Shown piece after piece: positions 46,333 to 55,674 of a DNA stretch of 64,000 bases. The notes beneath the pieces were generated by a model. The model saw only the letters and a program-made list of their open reading frames with translations. It did not search any database and was not told where the DNA came from. Numbering within the stretch: the stretch's first letter is position 1; each line of letters begins with the position of its first letter. Origin of the DNA: Lysobacter daejeonensis GH1-9 (GTDB lineage: Bacteria; Pseudomonadota; Gammaproteobacteria; Xanthomonadales; Xanthomonadaceae); contig NZ_AVPU01000005.1 in NCBI RefSeq assembly GCF_000768355.1, positions 116,751 through 180,750 on the forward strand, read 5' to 3'. The position numbers and the translations under genes are program-made.

Positions 46333-48126
46333 ATGCAGCAGATCCGAAACTTCTCCATCATCGCCCACGTCGACCACGGCAAGTCGACCCTCGCCGACCG
46401 CATCATCCAGATCTGCGGCGGTTTGCAGGACCGCGAGATGGAAGCGCAGGTGCTCGATTCCAATCCGATCGAACGCGAGCGCGGCATCACCATCAAGGCC
46501 CAGTCCGTGTCCCTGCCGTACACGGCCAAGGACGGGCAGACCTATTTCCTGAACTTCATCGACACCCCCGGCCACGTCGACTTCAGCTACGAGGTCAGCC
46601 GTTCGCTGGCCGCGTGCGAGGGCGCGCTGCTGGTGGTGGACGCCGCGCAAGGCGTCGAGGCCCAGTCGGTCGCCAATTGCTACACCGCGGTGGAGCAGGG
46701 CCTGGAAGTGGTGCCGGTGCTGAACAAGATCGACCTGCCGACCGCCGACATCGAGCGGGCGAAGGAAGAGATCGAGGCGGTGATCGGCATCGACGCCGAC
46801 GACGCCGTGGCGATCAGCGCCAAGACCGGGCTGAACGTAATCGACGTGCTTGAAGCCATCGTGCATCGCATCCCGCCGCCCAAGCCGCGCGACACCGACA
46901 AGCTGCAGGCGCTGATCATCGACTCCTGGTTCGACAACTACCTGGGCGTGGTCTCGCTGGTCCGCGTGATGCAGGGCGAGATCAAGAAGGGCGACAAGCT
47001 GTTGGTGATGTCCACCGGCCGTGCGCACGAAGTCGACAACGTCGGCGTGTTCACCCCCAAGCGCAAGGTGTTGGACAAGCTGGGCGCGGGCGAGGTGGGC
47101 TGGGTCACCGCGTCGATCAAGGACGTGCACGGCGCGCCGGTCGGCGACACGTTGACCAAGGCGGCCGATCCAGCACCCAAGCCGCTGCCGGGCTTCCAGG
47201 AGATGCAGCCGCGCGTGTTCGCCGGCCTGTTCCCGGTGGATGCCGAGGACTACCCGGACCTGCGCGAGGCGCTGGACAAGCTGCGCCTCAACGATGCCGC
47301 GCTGCGCTTCGAGCCGGAAAGCTCCGAGGCGATGGGCTTCGGTTTCCGCTGCGGCTTCCTGGGCATGCTGCACATGGAAATCGTGCAGGAACGCCTGGAG
47401 CGCGAGTACAACCTCAACCTGATCACCACCGCGCCCACGGTGATCTACGAAGTGCTCAAGACCGACGGCACCACCGTGCCGATGGACAACCCGGCCAAGT
47501 TGCCGCCGGTCAACCAGGTCGACGAGATCCGCGAGCCGATCATCCGCGCCAACATCCTGACCCCGCCGGACTACATCGGCGCGGTGATCAAATTGTGCGA
47601 GGAAAAGCGCGGCGTGCAGATCGGCATCACCTACATGGCCAGCCAGGTGCAGGTCAGCTACGAGCTGCCGATGGCCGAGGTGGTGCTGGACTTCTTCGAC
47701 AAGCTAAAGTCGGTCAGTCGCGGCTATGCGTCGCTGGACTACCACTTCCTGCGTTTCGAGGCCGGCCCGTTCGTGCGCGTGGACACCCTGATCAATGGTG
47801 ACAAGGTCGATGCGCTGAGCATCATCGTGCACCGCAGCCACGCCGACCGTCGTGGCCGCGAGTTGACGGAGAAGATGAAGGAGCTGATCCCCCGGCAGAT
47901 GTTCGACGTGGCCATCCAGGCCGCCATCGGCAGCCAGGTGATTGCCCGCACCACGGTCAAGGCGCTGCGCAAGAACGTGCTGGCCAAGTGTTACGGCGGC
48001 GACATCACGCGCAAGAAGAAGCTGCTGGAGAAGCAGAAGGAAGGCAAGAAGCGCATGAAGCAGGTTGGCCGCGTGGAGATCCCGCAGGAGGCCTTCCTGG
48101 CGGTGCTTTCGGCGGACAACAAGTAA
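46333..48126 (+). CDS. lepA: Elongation factor 4 (LepA)
   Basis: LepA (597 residues) is a ribosome-binding GTPase that aids 30S assembly and back-translocation. The G1 motif is AHVDHGKST near 11-19, switch II is DTPGHVDF and NKID marks G4 near residue 134. EF-G-like domains II, III and V follow, and the C-terminal LepA-specific domain holds [45 protein letters not shown] near 46280 could be the -10 of its promoter. lepB follows; lepA-lepB-rnc-era is conserved. Confidence 0.97.
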   Translation: MQQIRNFSIIAHVDHGKSTLADRIIQICGGLQDREMEAQVLDSNPIERERGITIKAQSVSLPYTAKDGQTYFLNFIDTPGHVDFSYEVSRSLAACEGALLVVDAAQGVEAQSVANCYTAVEQGLEVVPVLNKIDLPTADIERAKEEIEAVIGIDADDAVAISAKTGLNVIDVLEAIVHRIPPPKPRDTDKLQALIIDSWFDNYLGVVSLVRVMQGEIKKGDKLLVMSTGRAHEVDNVGVFTPKRKVLDKLGAGEVGWVTASIKDVHGAPVGDTLTKAADPAPKPLPGFQEMQPRVFAGLFPVDAEDYPDLREALDKLRLNDAALRFEPESSEAMGFGFRCGFLGMLHMEIVQERLEREYNLNLITTAPTVIYEVLKTDGTTVPMDNPAKLPPVNQVDEIREPIIRANILTPPDYIGAVIKLCEEKRGVQIGITYMASQVQVSYELPMAEVVLDFFDKLKSVSRGYASLDYHFLRFEAGPFVRVDTLINGDKVDALSIIVHRSHADRRGRELTEKMKELIPRQMFDVAIQAAIGSQVIARTTVKALRKNVLAKCYGGDITRKKKLLEKQKEGKKRMKQVGRVEIPQEAFLAVLSADNK

Positions 48127-48295
48127 GCTTCCGGGTGGCGCCGTGGTGCCACCTCCCGGTGGGGAATCCGGTGATGCCGGTCCCGATCCGTGACCTTGGG
48201 GACACGGAGACACCGGGGTTGTGCTTTATGGTGGCAGCATGGGGCCGCGGCCCCGAGGCATCCACGCAGGCGTGGATCATGGAGAAGGGAACACG

Positions 48296-49081
48296 ATGAT
48301 CTGGTTTGAAACCGCGCTGGTCGTACTCACCCTGTTCACCGGCCTGGTCTGGCTGCTGGACAAGTTCGTGCTGGCCAAGCGCCGCGCCGCCCGCGAGGGC
48401 CTGCTGGACGAGGCGGCCGAGCCGGCGGTGGTCGACTATTCCAAGGCGTTCTTCCCGATCCTGGCAGTGGTCCTGATCCTGCGCAGCTTCGTGGCCGAGC
48501 CGTTCCGCATTCCGTCCAATTCGATGATGCCGACCCTGCTGACGGGCGACTTCATCCTGGTAAATAAGTTCAAGTACGGCCTGCGCCTGCCGATCAACAA
48601 CCACAAGGTCGTCGCCCTCGGCGAGCCGCAGCGCGGTGACGTGGTGGTGTTCCGGCCGCCGCACCATCCCGAGCAGGATTGGATCAAGCGCGTGGTCGGC
48701 CTGCCGGGCGACCGCATCAGCTACCAGGACAACCAGGTTTTCCTCAACGGCGAGGCATTGCCCTACAAGCTGGTCGGCACGTACGAAGGCAAGGGCAACG
48801 GTGCCGAGATGACCGGTTCCGAAGAGATTCGCGAAAACCTGGCCGGTGTGGAGCACAGCGTCCTCGAGCGGACGGATCTCCCGTTTGCTGATCCTGGTGA
48901 GGGTGAGTGGGAGGTCCCTCCGGGGCACTATTTCGTGATGGGCGACAATCGCGATAATAGCGAGGACAGCCGATACTGGGGCCTGCTGCCGGAAAAGAAC
49001 CTGCGGGGCAAGGCGTTCCTGGTCTGGATGAACTTCGATGGCGGGGTGGACTTCACCCGCATCGGCAAGAGCATAAATTGA
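48296..49081 (+). CDS. lepB: Signal peptidase I
   Basis: LepB (261 residues) removes signal peptides from exported proteins in the inner membrane. Two membrane segments are seen (residues 4-22 and 52-67), then the catalytic Ser76 in PSNSMMPTLLTGDF and Lys131 in DWIKRVVGLPGD, and MGDNRDNSEDSRYWG near 215. It has AGAAGGG upstream of the ATG at 48296. It is smaller than E. coli LepB (324) because of a shorter periplasmic insert, but all boxes B-E are present. Confidence 0.96.
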   Translation: MIWFETALVVLTLFTGLVWLLDKFVLAKRRAAREGLLDEAAEPAVVDYSKAFFPILAVVLILRSFVAEPFRIPSNSMMPTLLTGDFILVNKFKYGLRLPINNHKVVALGEPQRGDVVVFRPPHHPEQDWIKRVVGLPGDRISYQDNQVFLNGEALPYKLVGTYEGKGNGAEMTGSEEIRENLAGVEHSVLERTDLPFADPGEGEWEVPPGHYFVMGDNRDNSEDSRYWGLLPEKNLRGKAFLVWMNFDGGVDFTRIGKSIN

Positions 49082-49129
49082 CCGACCGCCATCGGATCAT
49101 GGCAACCGTGACAACTGGGGAGTGAACGG

Positions 49130-49507
49130 ATGAAGCGTACGCAGCGTGGCATTACCCTGATCGGGTTCGTCATCACCTTGGCGGTGGTCGGCGTGTTCGT
49201 GTACATGGGCATGAAGACCATCCCGATGTATTCGGAGTTCTATGCGGTCAAGCAGGCCCTCAATGACTTGGCCACCGACCCCGGCGTGACCGACAAGGAT
49301 CCTGCCAAGATCAAGGACCTGTTCTTCCGCCGCCTGTACATCAGCTACGCAGACAACATCAAGAATGAGCATGTGAAGGTGGTCCGCAAGGAGGCAGGCT
49401 ACCTGATGACGGTCGAGTATGAGGTCCGCAAGCCGCTGATCGCCAACCTTGATGTGGTGGGCAAGTTCAAGGCGGAGAAGGAACTGCGTCGGGGCGGCGT
49501 TGACTGA
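49130..49507 (+). CDS. DUF4845 domain-containing protein
   Basis: This 125-residue pseudopilin-like protein has an N-terminal basic patch and membrane helix ([34 protein letters not shown] resembles a type IV prepilin cleavage region) and a small periplasmic domain. DUF4845 genes lie between lepB and rnc in many beta- and gammaproteobacteria. The function is unknown. Its end overlaps the rnc start by 8 bases (TTG at 49500), so rnc translation is probably coupled. Confidence 0.85.
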   Translation: MKRTQRGITLIGFVITLAVVGVFVYMGMKTIPMYSEFYAVKQALNDLATDPGVTDKDPAKIKDLFFRRLYISYADNIKNEHVKVVRKEAGYLMTVEYEVRKPLIANLDVVGKFKAEKELRRGGVD

Positions 49508-50165
49508 CCTGATCGGCCATCGCTTCGGCGATGCGGCCCTTCTTGCGCAGGCGCTCCGGCACCGGAGCGCGGGCACGCCGCATAACGAGCGGTTGGAGTT
49601 CCTCGGCGACGGGCTGGTCAACCTGTTCATCGCCGAAGCGCTGTACGCGCACTGGCCGAATGCCGACGAGGGTGCGCTGACCCGGGCCCGGGCCGAGCTG
49701 GTGCGGGAATCATCGCTGGCGGCGATTGCCCGCCGGCTGGAGCTGGGACCCCGCCTGGTGATGGGGCCCGGTGAGATGAAGTCGGGCGGGCACCGCCGCG
49801 ACTCGATCTTGGCCGACGCGGTGGAGGCCATCGTCGCGGCCATTTACCTCGATGCGGGTTACGAGGCCTGCCGGACGGTGGTGTTGCCCTGGTTCGAGGC
49901 GGCCATCGAGGCGCTGCCGCCGGCGCACAAGGTGGGCAAGGACGCGAAAACCCGCCTTCAGGAGTGGCTGCAGGGGCGTCAGAAGCCGCTGCCGCTCTAC
50001 GAGTTGATCTCCGAGTCGGGCGAGGAGCACGCCAAGATCTTCCACGTCAGTTGCACCCTGGCGCAGCCGGCAGTGCGCACCGAGGGGCAGGGCAGCTCCC
50101 GTCGGGCCGCCGAGCAGATGGCAGCCGAAGCAGCGCTTGCGCAGGTCGATATTGCTCGTCGCTGA
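49500..50165 (+). CDS. rnc: Ribonuclease III
   Basis: RNase III (221 residues) cleaves double-stranded RNA in rRNA processing and regulation. The signature [12 protein letters not shown] (29-40) holds Glu33 and Asp37; the second catalytic pair is in [16 protein letters not shown] near residue 102. A dsRNA-binding domain occupies the last 70 residues ([14 protein letters not shown] to [11 protein letters not shown]). The start is a TTG at 49500 inside the end of the DUF4845 gene; no ATG/GTG fits. era follows. Confidence 0.93.
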   Translation: MTDLIGHRFGDAALLAQALRHRSAGTPHNERLEFLGDGLVNLFIAEALYAHWPNADEGALTRARAELVRESSLAAIARRLELGPRLVMGPGEMKSGGHRRDSILADAVEAIVAAIYLDAGYEACRTVVLPWFEAAIEALPPAHKVGKDAKTRLQEWLQGRQKPLPLYELISESGEEHAKIFHVSCTLAQPAVRTEGQGSSRRAAEQMAAEAALAQVDIARR

Positions 50166-50210
50166 CCCGGGTTTCGCGCCACGGCGCTCGCAACTGCCTA
50201 CAATTCCCCC

Positions 50211-51116
50211 ATGACTACCCCCTACCGCGCCGGCCATGTCGCCGTCATCGGCCGGCCCAACGTCGGCAAGTCCACCCTGACCAACGCGCTCGTCGGCGCC
50301 AAGGTGAGCATCGTCTCGCCGCGGCCGCAGACCACGCGCCACCGCCTGCTCGGGATCGCGACCTTCCCCGAGGGGCAACTGGTGCTGGTGGACACCCCTG
50401 GCCTGCACCGCGACCAGGGCAAGTCCACCGCAACCGCGATGCACCGCTGGATGAACCGCGCGGCTCGCGGCGCCTTGGAGGGCGTGGATGTGGCCGCGCT
50501 GGTGGTGCGTGCAGGCCAGTGGGACGAGGCCGACGGATTCGCGTACGAGGCGTTGCGCGGCGCCGGCCTGCCGGTGGTGCTGGTGGTGAACCAGGTGGAC
50601 CGCTTGAAGGACAAGTCGGCGCTGCTGCCGTACCTGGCCCAGATCAGCGAGGGCCGGGAATTCGCCGCCGTGCATCCGATCTCGGCGCTCAAGCGCACCG
50701 GCCTGCAACCGCTGGTCAAGTCGGTGCTGTCGCACCTGCCCGAGCAGGACGCGCTGTACGGCGAGGACGAGATCACCGACAAGAGCCAGCGCTTTCTGGC
50801 CGGCGAGATGGTGCGCGAGCAGCTGATGCGTCAGTTGGGCGAAGAGCTGCCGTATGCGACCACGGTGGAGATTGAGCAGTTCGAAGTGGACGGTGCGCTG
50901 CTGCGCATCGGCGCGGTGATCTGGGTCGAGCGCGACGGACAGAAGGCCATCGTGATCGGCAAGGGCGGCGAGCGCCTGCGCGAGATTGGTGCCAAGGCGC
51001 GCATCCAGATGGAGCGGCTGTTCGGCTCGAAGGTGTTCCTGCAGACCTGGGTGCGCGTGCGCGAAGGCTGGTCGGACGACGAAGCCGCGCTGCGCGCCTT
51101 CGGCTACCACGACTGA
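50211..51116 (+). CDS. era: GTPase Era
   Basis: Era (301 residues) is an essential GTPase that binds the 3' end of 16S rRNA in 30S maturation. G1 is GRPNVGKST near 13-21, G3 DTPGLH near 61, G4 NQVDRLKDK near 123, and the C-terminal KH domain is seen in [22 protein letters not shown] near residue 245. It lies between rnc and recO, as in E. coli. Confidence 0.97.
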   Translation: MTTPYRAGHVAVIGRPNVGKSTLTNALVGAKVSIVSPRPQTTRHRLLGIATFPEGQLVLVDTPGLHRDQGKSTATAMHRWMNRAARGALEGVDVAALVVRAGQWDEADGFAYEALRGAGLPVVLVVNQVDRLKDKSALLPYLAQISEGREFAAVHPISALKRTGLQPLVKSVLSHLPEQDALYGEDEITDKSQRFLAGEMVREQLMRQLGEELPYATTVEIEQFEVDGALLRIGAVIWVERDGQKAIVIGKGGERLREIGAKARIQMERLFGSKVFLQTWVRVREGWSDDEAALRAFGYHD

Positions 51117-51146
51117 CGTGGCGCGGCGGCGCGCGCGGACATCGGC

Positions 51147-51998
51147 ATGCACCTGACCGCCGAACCCGCGTTCGTCCTGCATGCCCGCCCGTGGCGGGAA
51201 ACCAGCCTGCTGGTGGAAGTGCTGACCGCGTCGCATGGCCGTGTCGGGTTGGTGGCGCGTGGCGTGCAGGGGCCCAAGCGCCATGTGTTGCGTGCGGCAT
51301 TGCAGCCGCTTCAGTTGATCCGGTTGGAGGCGCTGTTGCGCGGCGAGTTGGCGCGCCTCGTCACCGCTGAAGCGGTGGACGTGGCGCCCCGGCTGGGCGG
51401 CAGCGCGATGCTCGGCGCGTTCTACCTCAATGAGCTGACCTTGCGTTTGGCACCGCGGCTGGACCCCGTGCCCGAGCTGTTCGTGGCCTATGCGGCCGCG
51501 CGCGAGCGGTTGCGCGCCGAGGAGTCGTTGGCCTGGACCCTGCGCCGCTACGAGCGGGACCTGCTCGAGGCGTTGGGCTTCGGCTTCGACTGGCATTGCG
51601 ACGGCGACGGTGTCGCGATCGATCCGGCGGCGCGTTACCGGATCGATCCCGAGCAGGGGCCACGTCGGGTATTGAGTGACCGCGGCCACGGTGATCGTGC
51701 TACCGCGGCCACGGGGCGGGCGTTGCTGGCACTGGCCTCGGACGAACTGCCGGAGAAGGATGACCTGGCGGGCTTGCGCCACGTGCTGCGCGGTGTGCTT
51801 GCGCACCACCTGGGGCCGCGCGGGCTCAAATCGTGGGAGATGTCGGGGGCACTGCCCCGGGCAACCACGACCGCCACGAAACCGCATGAGCGGGCCGGAG
51901 ATGCCGCGGGCGGCACAGTGATGCCCAGCGCCGCGGCGGACGCGGAGCCGGGGACGGTAGACGGAGCGATCGACGAGCCACGCTTGCAGCGCCCCTGA
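51147..51998 (+). CDS. recO: DNA repair protein RecO
   Basis: RecO (283 residues) anneals ssDNA and with RecR loads RecA. The N-terminal OB fold ([31 protein letters not shown]) is characteristic, and the helical RecO_C part holds [15 protein letters not shown] near 92 and ALASDELPE near residue 195. The C-terminus after GLKSWEM (about residue 232) carries an extra tail of about 50 residues rich in Ala/Thr/Glu that E. coli RecO (242 residues) lacks. No zinc-binding Cys are visible, as in E. coli. Confidence 0.9.
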   Translation: MHLTAEPAFVLHARPWRETSLLVEVLTASHGRVGLVARGVQGPKRHVLRAALQPLQLIRLEALLRGELARLVTAEAVDVAPRLGGSAMLGAFYLNELTLRLAPRLDPVPELFVAYAAARERLRAEESLAWTLRRYERDLLEALGFGFDWHCDGDGVAIDPAARYRIDPEQGPRRVLSDRGHGDRATAATGRALLALASDELPEKDDLAGLRHVLRGVLAHHLGPRGLKSWEMSGALPRATTTATKPHERAGDAAGGTVMPSAAADAEPGTVDGAIDEPRLQRP

Positions 51999-52022
51999 CA
52001 CCCTCGCCGGATTGCACGCCCC

Positions 52023-52790
52023 TCAGCCGTGGGCAACCGATGGGCTTGAAGCCGACCGCTGCGACGGCTGCGTTGCCAGTGTGTCTTCCACCACGTGGTC
52101 GAAGTGCGCCAAAGCGTCCGGATCAGTGGCCGCGGCGCGCAACGTCGCCGCCGCCGAGGCCAGGCGGGCGGCGCCCACGAACCCGCAGCTGGCCCGCAGC
52201 TTGTGCAATTCGTCGAGAACAATGCCGGCTTGCGCGTTGCGTCCGGCCTCGGCAATGAGCGTCCGGGTTTGCGGAAGCTCAGCCAGGAACAGGTCGCGCA
52301 GCGCGGTCACGTGGTCCAGGTTGCCGGCCAGGGCCCGTGCTGCGGCTTCATCGTCCCAGATCGGCAGCTTGACCTGCGGTGCGATGCCATCGAACCTCAC
52401 GGCCGCGTTCTCGGGCGTCAGCCCCAGCACGCGGCGGATCGCGTCGGCCACGGCCTGCGCGGGCAATGGCTTCACCAGTACTTCATCAAAGCCGGCGTGC
52501 AACAGGGCATCCAGGTCTGCGCGCAGGTGCGATGCCGTGTGTGCGAGAGCAGGCGTGCGCGGGTGTCGTTGACGCAGCGTGCCCAGCAACGCATCGCCGC
52601 GGCCGTCCGGCAGGTTGGCGTCGATCAGCCATGCGGCATGCGTGTGGCGGTCATCGCGTGCGAGCGCCTGCGCTACGCTGCTGGCGCCATCCACCCGCAC
52701 TCCCGCGGATTCGGCGGCAGCGGTGAGGAAGGCCAGGGCCACGGGATCGTCTTCGACCAGCAGGATGCAAGGAATGTCGGCGGATTTCAT
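52023..52790 (-). CDS. Response regulator with C-terminal Hpt domain
   Basis: This 255-residue cytoplasmic phosphorelay protein starts with a REC domain (residues 7-125): acidic pair in LLVEDDPVAL, phospho-acceptor Asp in LIDANLPDGRG near residue 55, Thr in LAHTASHL and Lys in VLVKPLP near residue 106. A C-terminal Hpt-like domain follows with the phospho-His in LDELHKLRASCGFVGAARL near residue 207. No DNA-binding domain or kinase is attached or adjacent, so it may be an intermediate in a relay. It diverges from the ydbH-like gene with 33 bases between starts. Confidence 0.85.
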   Translation of the reverse strand: MKSADIPCILLVEDDPVALAFLTAAAESAGVRVDGASSVAQALARDDRHTHAAWLIDANLPDGRGDALLGTLRQRHPRTPALAHTASHLRADLDALLHAGFDEVLVKPLPAQAVADAIRRVLGLTPENAAVRFDGIAPQVKLPIWDDEAAARALAGNLDHVTALRDLFLAELPQTRTLIAEAGRNAQAGIVLDELHKLRASCGFVGAARLASAAATLRAAATDPDALAHFDHVVEDTLATQPSQRSASSPSVAHG

Positions 52791-52823
52791 GAGCAGTTCG
52801 CGCAGGCTGGTTATGCTTCGTCC

Positions 52824-54872
52824 ATGGAAACACGGATGGTACGCCCGCAACCGCTCTCGCCGCTGCTACTGCAGTGGGTCGCGTTGCTGGCGATGCTGTT
52901 CGCGGCCGGGCCGCTCCATGCCCGTGCCATGAGCGCGCGCGTCCAGCGGGTGGATACGGCCGTGGCGAGCCTGCAGGGCGTGCAAGTCCGTCTGGAATGG
53001 GACAAGGATGCCGACCACGGTCGGCTGCGGCTGCAGGCCCGGCAGGCCGATGCGCCCGACCTGGGCTATCGCTTTCGCAATCTGGACTGGCAGTGCCCGT
53101 TGCGCCGGGACGGAAAGGGCGGTTGGCAGTGCGCTGGCGAAGTGCGCGCGGCAGGCGGGGCCCCGTTCCAGTTGGCCGTGGCCTTCGGCGTGGCGACCAC
53201 CGACGCGCGGGTCTCGCGCGGGCCTGCGCGCATGCACCTGCAGCGCAACGCGGCCACGCCCGACTTCACCCGCATCGACCTCACGGCCGTGCCGCTTGCA
53301 TGGACCCAGGCGTTGCTGGCGAAGACGTGGCCGGCGGCGCACCTCAAGGCGGGCCGTCTCTCGGGGCGCCTGGACATCGACAGCGGCCAGGGACGGCCGC
53401 TGCGCGTCAGCGGCCCATTGCAATTGCGCGATGCGGCGCTGGACACGCCGGACGGCACCATCGCCGCGGAGAGCCTGGGCGCCGACCTCGACATCGATGC
53501 CGGGTTTGCCGGCACGGATACGGTTTCTGTGCGCGGAACGTTGCGCGGTGGCGAGTTGCTGTTTGGCAGCACCTACGTGTCGCTGCAGGACCGGCAGGTG
53601 GCCTTGCGCGTGCAGGGTTCGAAGCGCGGGGAAGGCGGTTGGCGATTCCCCGAGCTGCGCTGGCAGGACGAGGGCATTCTGGTCGCGTCGGGCAATGCCG
53701 CACTGACGCCGGATGGCAGCGTCCGCGAAGCCACCCTGCGGCTGGAAAGCGCGTCACTCGCGCCGCTGCGGGACGGGTACCTGTCGGGTTGGCTGGGCCT
53801 GGCGGGCCTCGGCCACCTGGCCCTTGCGGGCGCCGCCGACGCCTGGGTCGATGTCGCCGACGGGGGGCTGCGTGGCGCGCTGGTGCGCCTGCATGACGTC
53901 ACCATCGACGATCCCCAGGGGCGATTCGACTTCAACGGTCTTGATGGGGATGTGGCGTTCTCCGGCGATGCGCCGGTCCAGAGTGCCCTGCGATGGCGCG
54001 ACGGTGCCCTCTACGGGCTCACGTTTGGCCCCGCCCGCCTGCCGTTTGCCAGCCAGGGCGGTGAGTTGCGCGTCACCGAGCCTGTCGCACTGCCGCTGCT
54101 GGGCGGCGAGGCGCGTTTTGACGGCATACGCATCCGCCCGCCCAGCGATGCGCATGGGCTTGAGATCCAGTTCGGACTTTCACTGGACAAGCTCGACATC
54201 GCACAGCTATCGAAGGCGCTGGATTGGCCGGCATTCACCGGCCAGTTGAGTGGCAGTATTCCCCGTGCACGGTACGCCAACGACCGGCTCGACTTCGATG
54301 GCGGGCTGGACATGCAGTTGTTCAACGGCCGCGTGCAGGTTTCTTCGCTGTCCATGGAGCGCCCCTTCGGCGTGGCGCCCACGCTGACCTCCGACATCGT
54401 CATCGACGACCTTGATCTGGAATCCGTCACCGGCGTGTTCGGTTTTGGCAGCATCACCGGTGCTTTGGACGGGCACATCAAGGGACTGCGCCTGGTGGAC
54501 TGGCAGCCCGTGGCTTTCGATGCCGAGCTGCATACCGAACGCAAGCGCGGCTTGCGCCAGCGCATCAGCCAGCGCGCGGTGCAGAACATCTCCAGCGTGG
54601 GTGATGCCTCGTTCGTTGGCAGCCTGCAGGGGCGGCTTATCGCACTGTTCGACGACTTTGGCTACAAACGCATCGGCATTGCCTGCCGCCTGGCTGACGA
54701 GGTCTGCACCATGGATGGCCTCGGTTCAGCCGGACAGGGATTTATTATCGTGGAAGGCGCGGGGCTGCCCCGGCTGACCGTGGTCGGTTTCAACCGTCGG
54801 GTGGACTGGCCGACCCTGCTGGAGCGCCTCGCGGCGATCGGCACGGGTGACGTCAAGCCCGTCGTGCAATGA
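52824..54872 (+). CDS. ydbH: YdbH-like intermembrane (AsmA-superfamily) protein
   Basis: This 682-residue protein has an N-terminal signal or anchor (PLSPLLLQWVALLAMLFAAGPLHA) and repetitive beta-strand sequence (LRVSGPLQLRDAAL, VDVADGGLRGALVRLHDV, DIAQLSKALDWPAFTGQLSG), as expected for the long beta-taco groove of AsmA-like proteins. In E. coli YdbH spans the periplasm with TamB and YhdP to move phospholipids to the outer membrane, and reaches YnbE there. The next gene is a YnbE/YdbL-like lipoprotein, the same order as ydbH-ynbE-ydbL in E. coli. It is shorter than E. coli YdbH (879). Confidence 0.82.
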   Translation: METRMVRPQPLSPLLLQWVALLAMLFAAGPLHARAMSARVQRVDTAVASLQGVQVRLEWDKDADHGRLRLQARQADAPDLGYRFRNLDWQCPLRRDGKGGWQCAGEVRAAGGAPFQLAVAFGVATTDARVSRGPARMHLQRNAATPDFTRIDLTAVPLAWTQALLAKTWPAAHLKAGRLSGRLDIDSGQGRPLRVSGPLQLRDAALDTPDGTIAAESLGADLDIDAGFAGTDTVSVRGTLRGGELLFGSTYVSLQDRQVALRVQGSKRGEGGWRFPELRWQDEGILVASGNAALTPDGSVREATLRLESASLAPLRDGYLSGWLGLAGLGHLALAGAADAWVDVADGGLRGALVRLHDVTIDDPQGRFDFNGLDGDVAFSGDAPVQSALRWRDGALYGLTFGPARLPFASQGGELRVTEPVALPLLGGEARFDGIRIRPPSDAHGLEIQFGLSLDKLDIAQLSKALDWPAFTGQLSGSIPRARYANDRLDFDGGLDMQLFNGRVQVSSLSMERPFGVAPTLTSDIVIDDLDLESVTGVFGFGSITGALDGHIKGLRLVDWQPVAFDAELHTERKRGLRQRISQRAVQNISSVGDASFVGSLQGRLIALFDDFGYKRIGIACRLADEVCTMDGLGSAGQGFIIVEGAGLPRLTVVGFNRRVDWPTLLERLAAIGTGDVKPVVQ

Positions 54873-54907
54873 CCGCAGCACCGCAACGTACACACAGGAG
54901 AGTTCAC

Positions 54908-55531
54908 ATGCGCCGTTGGATGGGAATACCGGTTGCCGCCGTCATGTTGACGGCGTGCGTGACGATCAATGTCTACTTCCCGGCCGCCGAGGCCAAGGAG
55001 GCGGCGAAGGAGTTCGTCGAAAAGGTGATTGGCGACGAGGCCGAGGGCACCAAGCCCAGTGGGGGCACGTCCGGCGGCCAGAGTGCCTCGCTGTCGGCGC
55101 CGATGGCACCGGCCGCGCTGGCTTCACGCATTGATTGGTTGTCGCTGGTCGGCATCGGTGCGGCGCGCGCGCAGTCGGCCCCGGACATCACGATCAAGAC
55201 CCCGGCCATCCAGGCCATCCAGGCGCGCATGGCGAGCCGCTTTGACGCGCAGCTGCGCGCGGGCTTCGACGCCGGCGCGCTGGGCTTTGCCGGCGATGGC
55301 ACCATCGTGGTCCGCGACGCGTCCAAGCTGGCGCTGAAGGACCGCGTGGCGGTGAACCAAGCCGTGGCTGACGACAACCGCGACCGCAAGGCGGTGTACC
55401 GCGAGGTGGCGGTCGCCAACGGGCATGCGGAGTGGGAAGGGCAGATCCGCGACGTGTTCGCCAGGCAGTGGATCGAGAGCGCGCGGCCGGGCTGGTGGTA
55501 CCAGTCGGGCGGGGCGTGGAAGCAGAAGTAA
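54908..55531 (+). CDS. YnbE/YdbL-like lipoprotein (DUF1318), apparent fusion
   Basis: This 207-residue lipoprotein has a signal ending at lipobox LTAC (Cys17), then TINVYFPAAEAKEAAKEFV, which resembles the short strand E. coli YnbE uses to join YdbH. After a Gly/Ser/Ala-rich linker (about 50-85) comes a DUF1318/YdbL domain from about 105 (DITIKTPAIQAIQARMASRF) to the C-terminus (GWWYQSG). In E. coli YnbE and YdbL are separate. The ATG at 54908 with AGGAG upstream is chosen over one at 54869 because it puts the signal first. A terminator follows. Confidence 0.82.
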   Translation: MRRWMGIPVAAVMLTACVTINVYFPAAEAKEAAKEFVEKVIGDEAEGTKPSGGTSGGQSASLSAPMAPAALASRIDWLSLVGIGAARAQSAPDITIKTPAIQAIQARMASRFDAQLRAGFDAGALGFAGDGTIVVRDASKLALKDRVAVNQAVADDNRDRKAVYREVAVANGHAEWEGQIRDVFARQWIESARPGWWYQSGGAWKQK

Positions 55532-55568
55532 CGGCTGCAACGCCCACGCGACCAACGACAGGACAGGA

Positions 55569-55600
55569 GGGGGCGGCTGAACCAGCCGCCCCTTCTTTTT
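55569..55600 (+). terminator. Terminator behind the YnbE/YdbL gene
   Basis: Arms GGGGCGGCT and AGCCGCCCC with a GAACC loop, followed by TTCTTTTT. Confidence 0.88.
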
Positions 55601-55674
55601 GCCCCGACCGTCGGGCGCGGCCGCGATTTCCCGTATCTGCGACAATAGACACCCCCTGAAAACCGGCTGTAACC

